Shown: positions 43,528 through 52,330 of the stretch, one piece after another
Position numbering within the stretch: the first letter of the stretch is position 1
Layout: every line of letters starts with the position of its first letter
Source of the DNA: Aquimarina mycalae
GTDB taxonomy: Bacteria > Bacteroidota > Bacteroidia > Flavobacteriales > Flavobacteriaceae
Assembly (NCBI RefSeq): GCF_029906345.1
Contig: NZ_JARYGY010000001.1
Location: 470,851 to 534,850 of the forward strand
DNA: 64,000 nt
Direction: 5' to 3'
Translations under genes and position numbers: made by a program
Notes under the pieces: generated by a model
The model's database searches: none
The model's input: only the letters and a program-made list of their open reading frames with translations
Told to the model about the DNA's origin: nothing

Positions 43528-43995
43528 ATGAAAGTTTTTCAAATAATATCATTCTTAGTTTTATCTCTGGCATATCAAAATATAGCAGCACAACTAAAGA
43601 TTGAATCTTTTGAATCTATTGAGGACAAAATGAAGATAGCTCCAAAACCTTTAGTTATCTTTATCCATACAGATTGGTGTATGTATTGCAAAAACATGGA
43701 AAACACGACTTTTAAGAATGAGGATATAATACAACGATTAAATGAAAAATTCTATTTCGCTTCGTTAAATGGTGAAAGTCAAGAAACTATCAACTTTTTA
43801 AGCAACTCTTTCCGTTTTCAACCTAATGGAAACAAAACTGGAGTACATCAACTAGCTAAAGAGCTTGCAACCGTTAATAACAAAACTGCATATCCAACCT
43901 TAACAATTCTAAACCCTAAATACGAAATCATATTTCAACAACAATCTTTTTTAAGCGCTAAACAACTTATTAAAATACTCAAAAAATTATCTTAA
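43528..43995 (+). CDS. Exported thioredoxin-fold protein
   Basis: 155 residues with a Sec signal peptide (about 1-21, IAAQ). The thioredoxin-like domain has FIHTDWCMYCKNMENTTF, with a C-x2-C redox pair (CMYC), and a late cis-Pro region (KTAYPTLTILNP). It probably reduces or traps Cys or metals in the periplasm. It is inside the metal-import operon, 12 nt after the TonB receptor that has its own Cys pair, and its stop codon abuts the ATG of the binding-protein gene; reducing that pair is a reasonable guess but not shown. Confidence 0.85.
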   Translation: MKVFQIISFLVLSLAYQNIAAQLKIESFESIEDKMKIAPKPLVIFIHTDWCMYCKNMENTTFKNEDIIQRLNEKFYFASLNGESQETINFLSNSFRFQPNGNKTGVHQLAKELATVNNKTAYPTLTILNPKYEIIFQQQSFLSAKQLIKILKKLS

Positions 43996-44910
43996 ATGAA
44001 TTATAGAATCATTGGTATATGTCTCTTTACTATTCTTTTTTCCTGTAAAAAAGAAGTTAAAGATGAAAATCAAAAACTTAATGTAGTTACAACAACAACA
44101 ATGATCACAGATCTTGTCAAAAATATTGGCGGTGATCTAATTACTGTTAAGGGACTAATGGGTTCTGGAGTTGACCCCCATTTATATAAAGCTAGTGAAG
44201 GTGATGTTACGAAGATAGTAGATGCTGATGTTATATTTTATAATGGTTTACATCTAGAAGGGAAACTTGTAGAAGTATTTGAAAAAATGAGCAGTCAAAA
44301 TATCAAAACTATAGCTATAGGCGAAGTTTTAGATAAAAACATCTTAATTGGATCAGATTATTTTGCATCTAACTATGATCCACATATATGGTTCAGTATC
44401 AGCAACTGGAAACAAGTAACTGCCTTTACTATAAAAAAACTAAAAGAATTAGATCCGAAAAATGCTGAAGCATTTGAAACTAACGGAAATGCATATATAG
44501 AGAAATTAGAACTCCTTGAAGCCAAGTTAAAAGCAACGATAGAAACCTTGCCAAAAGAAAAAAGAATATTGGTTACTGCACATGATGCATTTAGTTATTT
44601 TGGGAAAGCATATGATTTCAATGTAGTTGGATTACAAGGGTTGTCTACCGCCACAGAAGCTGGAGTACAAGATGTACAGAAGTTAGCTTCTTTTATTATT
44701 GACAATAAAGTAAAAGCTATTTTTGTAGAAACGTCCGTTCCTAAACGTACAATAGAAGCCTTACAGGCTGCGGTAAAATCAAAAGATCATGAAGTAAATA
44801 TTGGTGGTACTTTATATTCTGATGCTCTAGGCAATCCAGGAACAATTGAAGGGACATACATTGGAATGTTTGAATACAACGTAAACACCATAATAAACGC
44901 GCTAAAATAA
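43996..44910 (+). CDS. TroA-like metal ABC transporter binding lipoprotein
   Basis: 304 residues, lipoprotein (lipobox LFSC, Cys17). Cluster A-I metal-binding fold with probable ligands His62 (GVDPHLYK), His130 (YDPHIWF), His196 ([10 protein letters not shown]) and Asp276 (TLYSDALG). The H-H-H-D set is that of TroA/YtgA/ZnuA-type proteins rather than the H-H-E-D of PsaA. The segment [20 protein letters not shown] is typical of TroA. It captures Mn, Zn or Fe in the periplasm for the ABC complex encoded next. The stop codon overlaps the ATPase start by 1 nt. Confidence 0.93.
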   Translation: MNYRIIGICLFTILFSCKKEVKDENQKLNVVTTTTMITDLVKNIGGDLITVKGLMGSGVDPHLYKASEGDVTKIVDADVIFYNGLHLEGKLVEVFEKMSSQNIKTIAIGEVLDKNILIGSDYFASNYDPHIWFSISNWKQVTAFTIKKLKELDPKNAEAFETNGNAYIEKLELLEAKLKATIETLPKEKRILVTAHDAFSYFGKAYDFNVVGLQGLSTATEAGVQDVQKLASFIIDNKVKAIFVETSVPKRTIEALQAAVKSKDHEVNIGGTLYSDALGNPGTIEGTYIGMFEYNVNTIINALK

Positions 44911-45647
44911 TGGAAAACAAAATCGCTGTACAAATAGATGACCTTACCGTAGCGTATAACTATAAACCAGTATTATGGGACATTGATCTTGCTATACCAG
45001 AAGGAGTATTAATGGCAATTGTTGGACCTAACGGAGCAGGTAAATCTACATTGATTAAATCGATTTTGGACATTATAAAACCTATAGCAGGTAGTGTGAA
45101 AATATATAACAAACCCTATAACAAACAACGCTCCCTTGTTGCTTATGTACCTCAGAAAGGAAGTGTAGATTGGGATTTTCCTACTACTGCCTTAGATGTT
45201 GTAATGATGGGAACATACGGAAGTTTAGGCTGGATTAAAAGGCCTGGGCAAAAACAAAAAAAGGCTGCCCTTGAAGCCTTAGAAAAAGTTGGAATGCTCG
45301 CTTTTAAAAGCAGACAGATTAGTCAGCTTTCTGGAGGACAACAACAGCGTATTTTTTTAGCCAGAGCTTTAGTCCAAAATGCTTCTATTTACTTTATGGA
45401 CGAACCTTTTCAAGGAGTTGATGCAACGACAGAAAAGGCTATTATTAACATCTTAAAAGAACTTAGAAAAGCTGGAAAAACAGTAATCGTTGTACATCAT
45501 GATTTGCAAACAGTACCCGAGTATTTTGATTGGGTAACATTTTTAAATGTAAAGAAAATAGCAACGGGACCTGTAAAAGATATTTTTAACGACGATAACC
45601 TTACTAAAACATACGGGATTAATTACAAAGTAAGCGTTCAACAATAG
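44910..45647 (+). CDS. Metal ABC transporter ATP-binding protein
   Basis: 245 residues, a full ABC ATPase: Walker [12 protein letters not shown]-loop [14 protein letters not shown], signature [15 protein letters not shown], Walker B IYFMDEP and switch VIVVHHD. The Q-loop with VDWDFP is the hallmark of the Mn/Zn/Fe (ZnuC/TroB/YtgB) group. It powers import through the two permeases encoded just downstream and is translationally coupled to the binding protein gene. Confidence 0.95.
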   Translation: MENKIAVQIDDLTVAYNYKPVLWDIDLAIPEGVLMAIVGPNGAGKSTLIKSILDIIKPIAGSVKIYNKPYNKQRSLVAYVPQKGSVDWDFPTTALDVVMMGTYGSLGWIKRPGQKQKKAALEALEKVGMLAFKSRQISQLSGGQQQRIFLARALVQNASIYFMDEPFQGVDATTEKAIINILKELRKAGKTVIVVHHDLQTVPEYFDWVTFLNVKKIATGPVKDIFNDDNLTKTYGINYKVSVQQ

Positions 45648-45651
45648 CAAC

Positions 45652-46782
45652 ATGGATATTCTAGAATATATAGAGCTTGTTTTTACCGATTATACATTGC
45701 GTACCATTACGTTAGGAACTGCGGTATTAGGAGCTATCTGTGGAATGTTGGGAAGCTTTGCCGTATTGCGAAAACAAAGTTTATTAGGAGACGCTATATC
45801 ACATGCCGCTTTACCAGGTATTGCGATTGCTTTTTTAATTATTGGAGCAAAAAACAGTAATGCATTTTTATTAGGCGCATTGATCAGTGGTTTAGTAGGT
45901 AGTTTCTGGATTAGAGGGATTATTAAAAAAACGCATCTTAAATCTGATACGGCTTTGGGATTAATCCTATCACTCTTTTTTGGGTTTGGGATGTTGTTAC
46001 TCACATATATCCAAAAATTACCAAATGCCAATCAGGCTGGATTAGAAAATTATCTTTTCGGACAAGCAGCAACATTATTAGAAAGTGACGTATGGATGAT
46101 GTCAATTGTTACAGGAATATGTCTCATTGTTTTATTACTTTTTTGGAAAGAACTTAAAATTTCCCTTTTTGATGCTGATTATACTAAAACCTTAGGATTC
46201 AATATCAAGTTTTTAGACATTCTAATTACTACTTTCATCGTTATTGCTATCGTCTTAGGTTTACAAACGGTTGGAGTAGTTTTAATGAGTGCAATGATCC
46301 TAGCTCCAGCAGCGGCAGCAAGGCAATGGACAAACAGCCTATCCGTTATGGTAATTCTTGCAGCAATTTTTGGAGCATCTTCTGGAGTACTTGGTACTGC
46401 TATTAGTGCTAGTCACAACAATTTATCTACAGGACCTGTAATTGTATTAGTTGCTGCAGTTTTTGTGTTGGTATCTTTTATTTTTTCTCCAGGGCGTGGT
46501 TTATTATTTAGGGAAATTCGTTTTAGAAAAAATCGAAACGATCTTCAATTACACAAAACACTTTCATTTATGTATAACATCGCCAGAGATCATGAAGATA
46601 TTTCTCATCCTCATGCGATCAAAATTCTGAATAATTTTCAAGGATTTACTAAACGATCCTTACAAAAATTGGAAGACAAAAATTACGTAACAATCCAAGG
46701 GAATATGTGGTCATTAACAACATCTGGATATGAAACTGCATCAAATTTATATAATCAATTAACGGATACAGAAAATGAGTAG
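45652..46782 (+). CDS. Metal ABC permease 1 with C-terminal winged-helix extension
   Basis: 376 residues. Residues 1-284 are an ABC-3 family permease with eight or nine membrane helices (LLGDAISHAALPG and AAARQWTNSL segments). Residues 285-376 are an extra cytosolic domain: helix LHKTLSFMYNIARDHE, helix HPHAIKILNNF, recognition-like helix KRSLQKLEDKNYV and wing TIQGNMWSLTTSGYE, the layout of the DtxR N-terminal winged helix. No metal/dimer domain follows. Chlamydial YtgC carries a DtxR-type repressor (YtgR) at the same place. The gene overlaps permease 2 by 8 nt. Fusion is by inspection of pattern, not by a domain search. Confidence 0.85.
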   Translation: MDILEYIELVFTDYTLRTITLGTAVLGAICGMLGSFAVLRKQSLLGDAISHAALPGIAIAFLIIGAKNSNAFLLGALISGLVGSFWIRGIIKKTHLKSDTALGLILSLFFGFGMLLLTYIQKLPNANQAGLENYLFGQAATLLESDVWMMSIVTGICLIVLLLFWKELKISLFDADYTKTLGFNIKFLDILITTFIVIAIVLGLQTVGVVLMSAMILAPAAAARQWTNSLSVMVILAAIFGASSGVLGTAISASHNNLSTGPVIVLVAAVFVLVSFIFSPGRGLLFREIRFRKNRNDLQLHKTLSFMYNIARDHEDISHPHAIKILNNFQGFTKRSLQKLEDKNYVTIQGNMWSLTTSGYETASNLYNQLTDTENE

Positions 46783-47938
46783 TGCACAGATTGAAATACA
46801 ATTGATTGCAAGTTTGGTTGCTATTGCCTGTGCTATTCCAGGGACTTTTTTGGTACTGCGCAAAATGGCTTTAATCACTGATGCTATTAGTCATTCTATC
46901 CTACCAGGAATTGTAATAGGTTTTTTTATCACACATGATCTTTCTTCTCCACTATTAATATTATTAGCCGCATTAAGTGGAGTGCTCACTGTAGTTTTAG
47001 TAGAGTTTATTCAAAAAACAGGATTAGTTAAAGAAGATACCGCAATTGGATTGGTTTTCCCTGCTCTATTCAGTATAGGAGTCATTATGATTGCCCAAAA
47101 CGCAAATGATGTTCATTTGGATATTGATGCCGTTTTATTAGGAGAACTTGCATTTGCTCCTTTTGATAGATTAATAGCAAGCGGAATGGATTTTGGTCCA
47201 AAATCCTTATGGATTATCGGCTCTATTTTATTAATTACTCTAGGATTACTTTTTGCTTTTTTCAAAGAACTAAAAGTTAGCACATTTGATGCTGGTCTTG
47301 CAGCTGCTCTAGGATTATCGCCTGTTGTTATGCATTATGGACTTATGACAGTAGCATCGATTACTACCGTTGGAGCTTTTGATGCTGTTGGAGCTATTCT
47401 GGTAATTGCTTTTATGATTGCTCCTGCTGCCACTGCTTATTTACTTACTAATGATCTAAAAAAAATGATATTGCTTGCCTGTATTTTTGGAGTCATTTCT
47501 GCCATAGCGGGATATTGGGTTGCCCACGGATTAGACACTTCAATATCAGGATCCATGACTAGTGTACTAGGCATACTTTTTCTGGCAGTGTATTTATTTG
47601 CACCTAATAAAGGATATTTTTCTGTTTTATATCGTCAAAGACAACAGCGTATTGAAGTTTCTTTACTCACCTTCTTACTGCATTTAGGAAATCACACAGA
47701 TGATGAAACAGAAAGACACGTACAACATCTTAACGAGCATATAAACTGGCAAAAAGTTAAGGCTAAATCAGTACTAGACCTTGCTTTAAAAAACAATATG
47801 ATTATCATTAATAATGATATTGTTTCGCTGACAGAAAAAGGCCAGCATTTCACCACAGAAGCAATTGACTATATCGTTACCAATAAGAATTCTGAAATCG
47901 AAAAGATGAAAGATCGATTTTTCTTATTTAGAGGGTAA
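46775..47938 (+). CDS. Metal ABC permease 2 with C-terminal winged-helix extension
   Basis: 387 residues. Residues 1-285 form a second ABC-3 permease (ALITDAISHSILPGIVIGF, AFMIAPAATAYLLTND), which would pair with permease 1. Residues 286-387 repeat the extra-domain plan: RQQRIEVSLLTFLLHLGNH, a middle helix (HLNEHINW), a recognition-like helix VKAKSVLDLALKNNMIII and a wing NNDIVSLTEKGQHFT. It is truncated after the wing like the first copy and ends in a basic, aromatic tail (KMKDRFFLFRG). It closes the operon; no terminator hairpin is seen after it. Confidence 0.85.
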   Translation: MSSAQIEIQLIASLVAIACAIPGTFLVLRKMALITDAISHSILPGIVIGFFITHDLSSPLLILLAALSGVLTVVLVEFIQKTGLVKEDTAIGLVFPALFSIGVIMIAQNANDVHLDIDAVLLGELAFAPFDRLIASGMDFGPKSLWIIGSILLITLGLLFAFFKELKVSTFDAGLAAALGLSPVVMHYGLMTVASITTVGAFDAVGAILVIAFMIAPAATAYLLTNDLKKMILLACIFGVISAIAGYWVAHGLDTSISGSMTSVLGILFLAVYLFAPNKGYFSVLYRQRQQRIEVSLLTFLLHLGNHTDDETERHVQHLNEHINWQKVKAKSVLDLALKNNMIIINNDIVSLTEKGQHFTTEAIDYIVTNKNSEIEKMKDRFFLFRG

Positions 47939-48002
47939 AAAGAGTTGGTATTTTTTTTTATTAAAGTAAAGCCGAATCAATTATCTTTACTACAAAAAGA
48001 AT

Positions 48003-48677
48003 ATGAAACGAATTCTTAAAACCTGTTCTTATAATATTCCCATCTATATATTATGCATTCTTTGTTATACCATAGGGTTTGCACAAGAAAAAGCTGTACA
48101 TTTAGTAGAAGAAGTACAAAAAAAACGTACAATTCTTTATGTCCAAAACGATACCAATGCTGAAAAAAGTGTTTTTCTTAAGATAAATCCTGTTGGATAT
48201 AGACGAAGTGCTCAAAGACCGATTATTAAAACTATTCCTGCTAATAGTAAGATCCAAATGCTAACATTGATTCCGCTTACAGATGTTGCATCGTCTTATA
48301 CCTATGATCTTATTGTAAACGCAGAACTTCAAAACATTGATGTTAAAAAAGAAAAAACGAAAGATGTCTCCTCTACTCCTTCTTCATCAAAATATGGCCT
48401 TCTTATTTATACTGAGAAAGATTGTGCTACATGTGACACCTTGATACAAAAACTAAAAAATAAAAAAATTGATTTTATAGAGATCGATATTGACAGTAAA
48501 CATAATCAGCTTTCTCCTCAATTTTGGGATTCCATGTATTTTAAAGGATATAACAGAAAAAATATTCGCATTCCTTTTGCTAAAAAGGGTAACAAATTAC
48601 ATCATCCAATAACTGATTTTGATAAGTTTATAGAGGTCATAACCCGAAAAAAAACTTCTACTAGCAGACTTTTCTAA
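48003..48677 (+). CDS. Exported protein with C-terminal glutaredoxin-like domain
   Basis: 224 residues with a signal peptide (about 8-28, GFAQ). The middle (about 29-125) is a strand-rich domain of unknown type (KRTILYVQNDTNAEKSVFLKINPVGYRR). The C-terminal ~95 residues form a glutaredoxin/thioredoxin-like domain: LLIYTEKDCATCDTLIQKLKNKKIDFIEIDID with the redox pair Cys141-x2-Cys144. It lies 64 nt downstream of the metal operon on the same strand, behind its own promoter-like sequence, and is likely periplasmic. Function unknown. Confidence 0.7.
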   Translation: MKRILKTCSYNIPIYILCILCYTIGFAQEKAVHLVEEVQKKRTILYVQNDTNAEKSVFLKINPVGYRRSAQRPIIKTIPANSKIQMLTLIPLTDVASSYTYDLIVNAELQNIDVKKEKTKDVSSTPSSSKYGLLIYTEKDCATCDTLIQKLKNKKIDFIEIDIDSKHNQLSPQFWDSMYFKGYNRKNIRIPFAKKGNKLHHPITDFDKFIEVITRKKTSTSRLF

Positions 48678-48766
48678 AAAAATAAGGCATTAGAACAAAA
48701 AATATTCCCTCTACATAAGTAACATTTCATTGGTTTTATATACTTATTAGGGTATATACAATTTAC

Positions 48767-49918
48767 ATGAGAACATTTTTAATCATACTGGGGAGTCTTA
48801 TATTACTTGGGATTGCAGCACTTGCAGCCTTATTTTTTTATTTCAAAAATGCAAATAAGGTAGAAATAACCCCTGCTACTTCATCATTAATCACACAAGA
48901 AAACATCACTAAAGAAAAAGTAGATAGTATTTTCAAATACACTAAAAACTTTCCTGATAACACGCAATTGTCTTTTGCTTTTATCGATGGAGATACTGTT
49001 TCTTATTACGGAATACTTCGGAAAGAAGGAGCTCTTAATACCGTACAAAATTCAGATTCAATTTTTCAGATTGGATCCATCTCCAAAGTATTTACATCTA
49101 CCTTACTTGCAGATTTTGTGTATAACGAAAAAGTAGACTTAACTGCACCAATACAACAATACCTCAACACACCACTACACAACATTGAAAAAGACGGTAA
49201 GTTCATAACACTAAAAAGTTTATCCAATCACACTTCTGGGTTACCGAGACTTCCCAAGGGAATGCTTATGAATTCAATCCTGAATATGGATGATCCTTAT
49301 AAAAACTACACTCAAGATAAATTCGAAAAATATTTACAGGAAAAACTAGCTCCAGAAACTACTCCTGGAACTAAAATGGCTTATTCCAATCTTGGTGTAG
49401 GGTTACTAGGTCATATTCTATCAGAAGTATCTGGAAAAAACTTTGAAACCTTATTACAAGAAAAAATATTTATTCCTTATAAAATGAATTCATCTTCTTC
49501 TCTACCCTCAATTGTGGAGAATAGATTGGTATCTGGATTGAGTCCTAAAGGCGATAAAGTACCTGCCTGGACCTTTTCTAGTATGCATGGTATGGGCGCT
49601 ATTAATTCGAATGTAGAAGATTTAGCAAAATTTGCACAGGCGAATTTTACAATAAATAACATTCTAAATCTTCAAAGAATTAAAACATTTGAAAAAAACG
49701 AAAAACGTTCAGTAGCTCTAGGATGGATGATCATCAATACTAAAAAAAGTAATGAACTTTACTTTCATAATGGTGCCACTGGTGGCTATATGTCATCTAT
49801 GTTATTGGATATTAAAAACAAAAAAGGAGTGATTATTCTATCCAACGTAAATTTTTCTCATCCTGATAGTAAAAATCTAGATAAGCTCTGTTTTACGTTA
49901 GCTGGTATGCAACCATAA
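48767..49918 (+). CDS. Membrane-anchored serine hydrolase, beta-lactamase family
   Basis: 383 residues. An N-terminal membrane anchor (about 4-26: FLIILGSLILLGIAALAALFFYF) holds the catalytic domain outside. Motifs: S-x-x-K in GSISKVFTSTL, Y-x-N in MAYSNLGVGLLG and a late HNGATGG in the KTG place. The family includes class C beta-lactamases, esterases and D-Ala-D-Ala carboxypeptidases; the substrate is open. A single transcription unit by appearance. It is distinct in anchoring from the two other hydrolases of the superfamily in the window. Confidence 0.85.
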   Translation: MRTFLIILGSLILLGIAALAALFFYFKNANKVEITPATSSLITQENITKEKVDSIFKYTKNFPDNTQLSFAFIDGDTVSYYGILRKEGALNTVQNSDSIFQIGSISKVFTSTLLADFVYNEKVDLTAPIQQYLNTPLHNIEKDGKFITLKSLSNHTSGLPRLPKGMLMNSILNMDDPYKNYTQDKFEKYLQEKLAPETTPGTKMAYSNLGVGLLGHILSEVSGKNFETLLQEKIFIPYKMNSSSSLPSIVENRLVSGLSPKGDKVPAWTFSSMHGMGAINSNVEDLAKFAQANFTINNILNLQRIKTFEKNEKRSVALGWMIINTKKSNELYFHNGATGGYMSSMLLDIKNKKGVIILSNVNFSHPDSKNLDKLCFTLAGMQP

Positions 49919-50106
49919 GATAAATCAGAATATTGTTGAGATTACATGTTTTCACATGATTAAAATCTAGGTAATCATATCATTATGGATACTAAAAAGA
50001 AACAATTTATCTTAGAAAGATGCTATTTGAAGAAAAGCTATCTAACATAAATACCTATCCTATTCATATGCACTGGTCATAGAACGACAAATATCTATTG
50101 AAGATT

Positions 50107-50586
50107 TTAAATGCTTTTTGTAACTAATACTTTACCTTCTTTCTTTGCTTTAGTATCCATCGAGGCACCAATTGCCAATCCTATAGACATACCAATCATC
50201 ATTCCGAAAGTCATTCCGTAAACCAAGCCATTAGAACCTCCATAAATGATTCCAAAGGTCATTCCTAAACTCATCCCCAAACACATACCGACACTCATAC
50301 CCATAGCAATAAAATATTCCTCAGATATTAGAGAAAGTTCTTTTTTTAAATAACTCGAAAACTCAGTAAGTTTTTGCTTGAAATATTTTTTTCTATTATC
50401 TCGATCCACATCAACAGCCAAAACATCTAGTCTATCTTCGATTGCCTGTAACTGTTCATCAGATAAATCCCTATTGTCCAACTGAGATAAAATAGCAATG
50501 AATTTTTTATATACTCGTATTTCGGATTTTTCATCCGTTTCAGTAACTAGATTCTTAAAAAACTTAGATGCTTCATTAATTTTCAT
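50107..50586 (-). CDS. Gly/Met-rich glycine-zipper membrane protein
   Basis: 159 residues. A helical, charged N-terminal ~90 residues (cytosolic by the positive-inside rule) is followed by about 50 residues in which Gly recurs every fourth position and is mostly followed by Met (GMSV, GMCL, GMSL, GMTF ... GMTF, GMMI, GMSI). This makes two close-packed membrane helices of glycine-zipper type with a turn near GGSNG, ending in a short basic tail. No family is recognised. Methionine-lined glycine zippers might pack in membranes or bind soft metals; that is speculation. Monocistronic. Confidence 0.65.
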   Translation of the reverse strand: MKINEASKFFKNLVTETDEKSEIRVYKKFIAILSQLDNRDLSDEQLQAIEDRLDVLAVDVDRDNRKKYFKQKLTEFSSYLKKELSLISEEYFIAMGMSVGMCLGMSLGMTFGIIYGGSNGLVYGMTFGMMIGMSIGLAIGASMDTKAKKEGKVLVTKSI

Positions 50587-50911
50587 AGTGTTGAGTTTAA
50601 TTTTAAATTGTATGCTAACTATTTATTAGTACCTATACTACTCATTTTGTTACAAAAACATGTGCAGAATTAAAAACTATACTGGCATAGTGTATACATA
50701 TCGCATTGAACATTATACCATATTTGAAAAACACACTATTTTTTAGGCCCATACCTAAGTTATACATCTAATCTTTTTAGCTTTTCTGTATAAGGGATAT
50801 CATCAGAATTCTTAACCAATTGAAACATTATATCTTTAAAACCATCTGTATTTATAAAAAAACCACGACAATTCTTGTCGTGGTTTCTCGATGATTTTTA
50901 TTTAAATTATC
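50587..50911 (-). other. 325-bp gap before the E2 gene's 3' end
   Basis: Holds the promoter region of the glycine-zipper gene on its left and the E2 terminator hairpin at 50855-50886. No open frame of note is visible between. Confidence 0.5.
50855..50886 (-). terminator. Terminator of the E2 gene
   Basis: Perfect 12-bp stem (AAACCACGACAA / TTGTCGTGGTTT, 3-base loop) with a long A run on the left, which is the U tract on the minus strand. Confidence 0.85.
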
Positions 50912-52240
50912 TTAGAATTCTCTATTTACATCAAAAGCTTCTAGGTAATCTTTTACACGTTGTACAAACTGCCCTCCTAAAGCTCCATTCACCACTCTAT
51001 GATCATAAGAGTGCGACAGGAACATTTTATAACGGATACCAATAAAATCTCCATCTGGTGTTTCAATGACTGCAGGTACTTTGCGAATCGCTCCTAGCGC
51101 CAGAATTGCAACCTGTGGTTGATTGATAATAGGTGTTCCCATGATACTACCAAAAGTACCCACATTAGTTACTGTATAAGTTCCGCCCTGGATATCATCT
51201 GGCTTCAGTGCATTGTTACGCGCTCGGTTTGCCAAATCATTTACCGCTTTAGTCATCCCAACAAGATTTAACTGATCTGCATTTTTAATTACAGGTACAA
51301 TTAAATTACCATCAGCTAAGGCTGCTGCCATACCCAAATTGATATTTTTCTTTTTGATTACCGTATCTCCCGATACAGAAATATTAATCATTGGAAAATC
51401 TCTTATTGCTTTTGCAACCGCTTCCATAAAAATTGGAGTAAATGTTAGATTTTCTCCTTCTCTTTTCATGAAATCTCCTTTTACCTTTTTTCTCCAGTTC
51501 CAGATATTGGTTACATCTGCTTCAATAAATGATTGCACATGAGCGGATGTTTGTACAGATTCTACCATATGATGAGCAATCAATTTACCCATCCTGGTCA
51601 TTTCTATAATCTCATCCTCTCCAGAAGCAACTACTGGAGCTGCTTTAGGCGCTTCAGCTTTCTTAACTGGTTTTGTAGAAGCTACTTTTGCCTCGGATAC
51701 TACTGGAGCAACAGGAGCAGTAGTTTTGCCCGCTTTACGATCTTCTACAAATCGTAGGATATCGTTTTTGGTTACTCTACCATCTTTACCTGTTCCAGAT
51801 ATATTTTCTAATTCTACTACAGAAACTCCTTCTGCGACAGCAATGTTTTTTACTAATGGAGAATAAAATTTAGAACTCTCAGAAAAATCGGTTTTAGCAG
51901 TTACTGTTTCAGTAACAGCAGCGATCTCTGTTTCGATCACTTCTGCTGCTGCAGGGGTTGTTTCTACCGTTTCTTGTGGTTCAGCTACAGTACCTTCTCC
52001 TTCGGTTTCAATAATAGCTATCGTCTCACCTACCTTTACTACATCATCAACTTCAAAAAGTCTTTCAACCAATACACCTTCTACTTCACTTGGGACTTCG
52101 CTATCTACCTTGTCTGTAGCAATTTCCAATACTGCATCGTCCATTTCGATAGTTTCTCCAACTTCTTTTAACCAAGTTGTTATTGTTGCCTCTGCAACAC
52201 TCTCACCCATCTTTGGAAGTTTAAGCTCAAATTTTGCCAT
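50912..52240 (-). CDS. 2-oxoacid dehydrogenase E2 (dihydrolipoyl acyltransferase)
   Basis: 442 residues from the ATG at 52240 (MAKFELKLPKMGES); an in-frame TTG twelve bases upstream sits on the promoter and is rejected. Domains: lipoyl (about 1-77, lipoyl-Lys in EIATDKVDSE), an Ala/Thr/Pro-rich linker, the E3/E1-binding domain (about 128-170: YSPLVKNIAVAEGVSV) and the catalytic acyltransferase domain (about 215-442). The active site reads DHRVVNGA, with Asn for the usual Asp of H-x3-D-G. Only one lipoyl domain and no E1/E3 genes beside it; probably the branched-chain or a 2-oxoglutarate-type complex. A -7 box lies 9 nt upstream. Confidence 0.9.
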   Translation of the reverse strand: MAKFELKLPKMGESVAEATITTWLKEVGETIEMDDAVLEIATDKVDSEVPSEVEGVLVERLFEVDDVVKVGETIAIIETEGEGTVAEPQETVETTPAAAEVIETEIAAVTETVTAKTDFSESSKFYSPLVKNIAVAEGVSVVELENISGTGKDGRVTKNDILRFVEDRKAGKTTAPVAPVVSEAKVASTKPVKKAEAPKAAPVVASGEDEIIEMTRMGKLIAHHMVESVQTSAHVQSFIEADVTNIWNWRKKVKGDFMKREGENLTFTPIFMEAVAKAIRDFPMINISVSGDTVIKKKNINLGMAAALADGNLIVPVIKNADQLNLVGMTKAVNDLANRARNNALKPDDIQGGTYTVTNVGTFGSIMGTPIINQPQVAILALGAIRKVPAVIETPDGDFIGIRYKMFLSHSYDHRVVNGALGGQFVQRVKDYLEAFDVNREF

Positions 52241-52249
52241 ATTCTTAAT

Positions 52250-52257
52250 CAAAGGTA
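52250..52257 (-). promoter_or_regulatory. -7 promoter element of the E2 gene
   Basis: TACCTTTG on the minus strand, full consensus, 9 nt upstream of the ATG at 52240; the 5' leader would be only a few bases. Confidence 0.5.
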
Positions 52258-52330
52258 TTTATTAGTTATATTTTTTGCGAAATTAATAAAAGTTATGCTC
52301 TTAAATTAATTTTTATCTATTAAAGTTTTT

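Noticed and set aside
49984..50049. 21-codon ORF between the serine hydrolase and glycine-zipper genes
   Set aside because: Short, no hydrophobic or domain pattern, no promoter.
52241..52252. TTG start of the E2 gene
   Set aside because: It overlaps the -7 box; family members start at MAKFELKLP.
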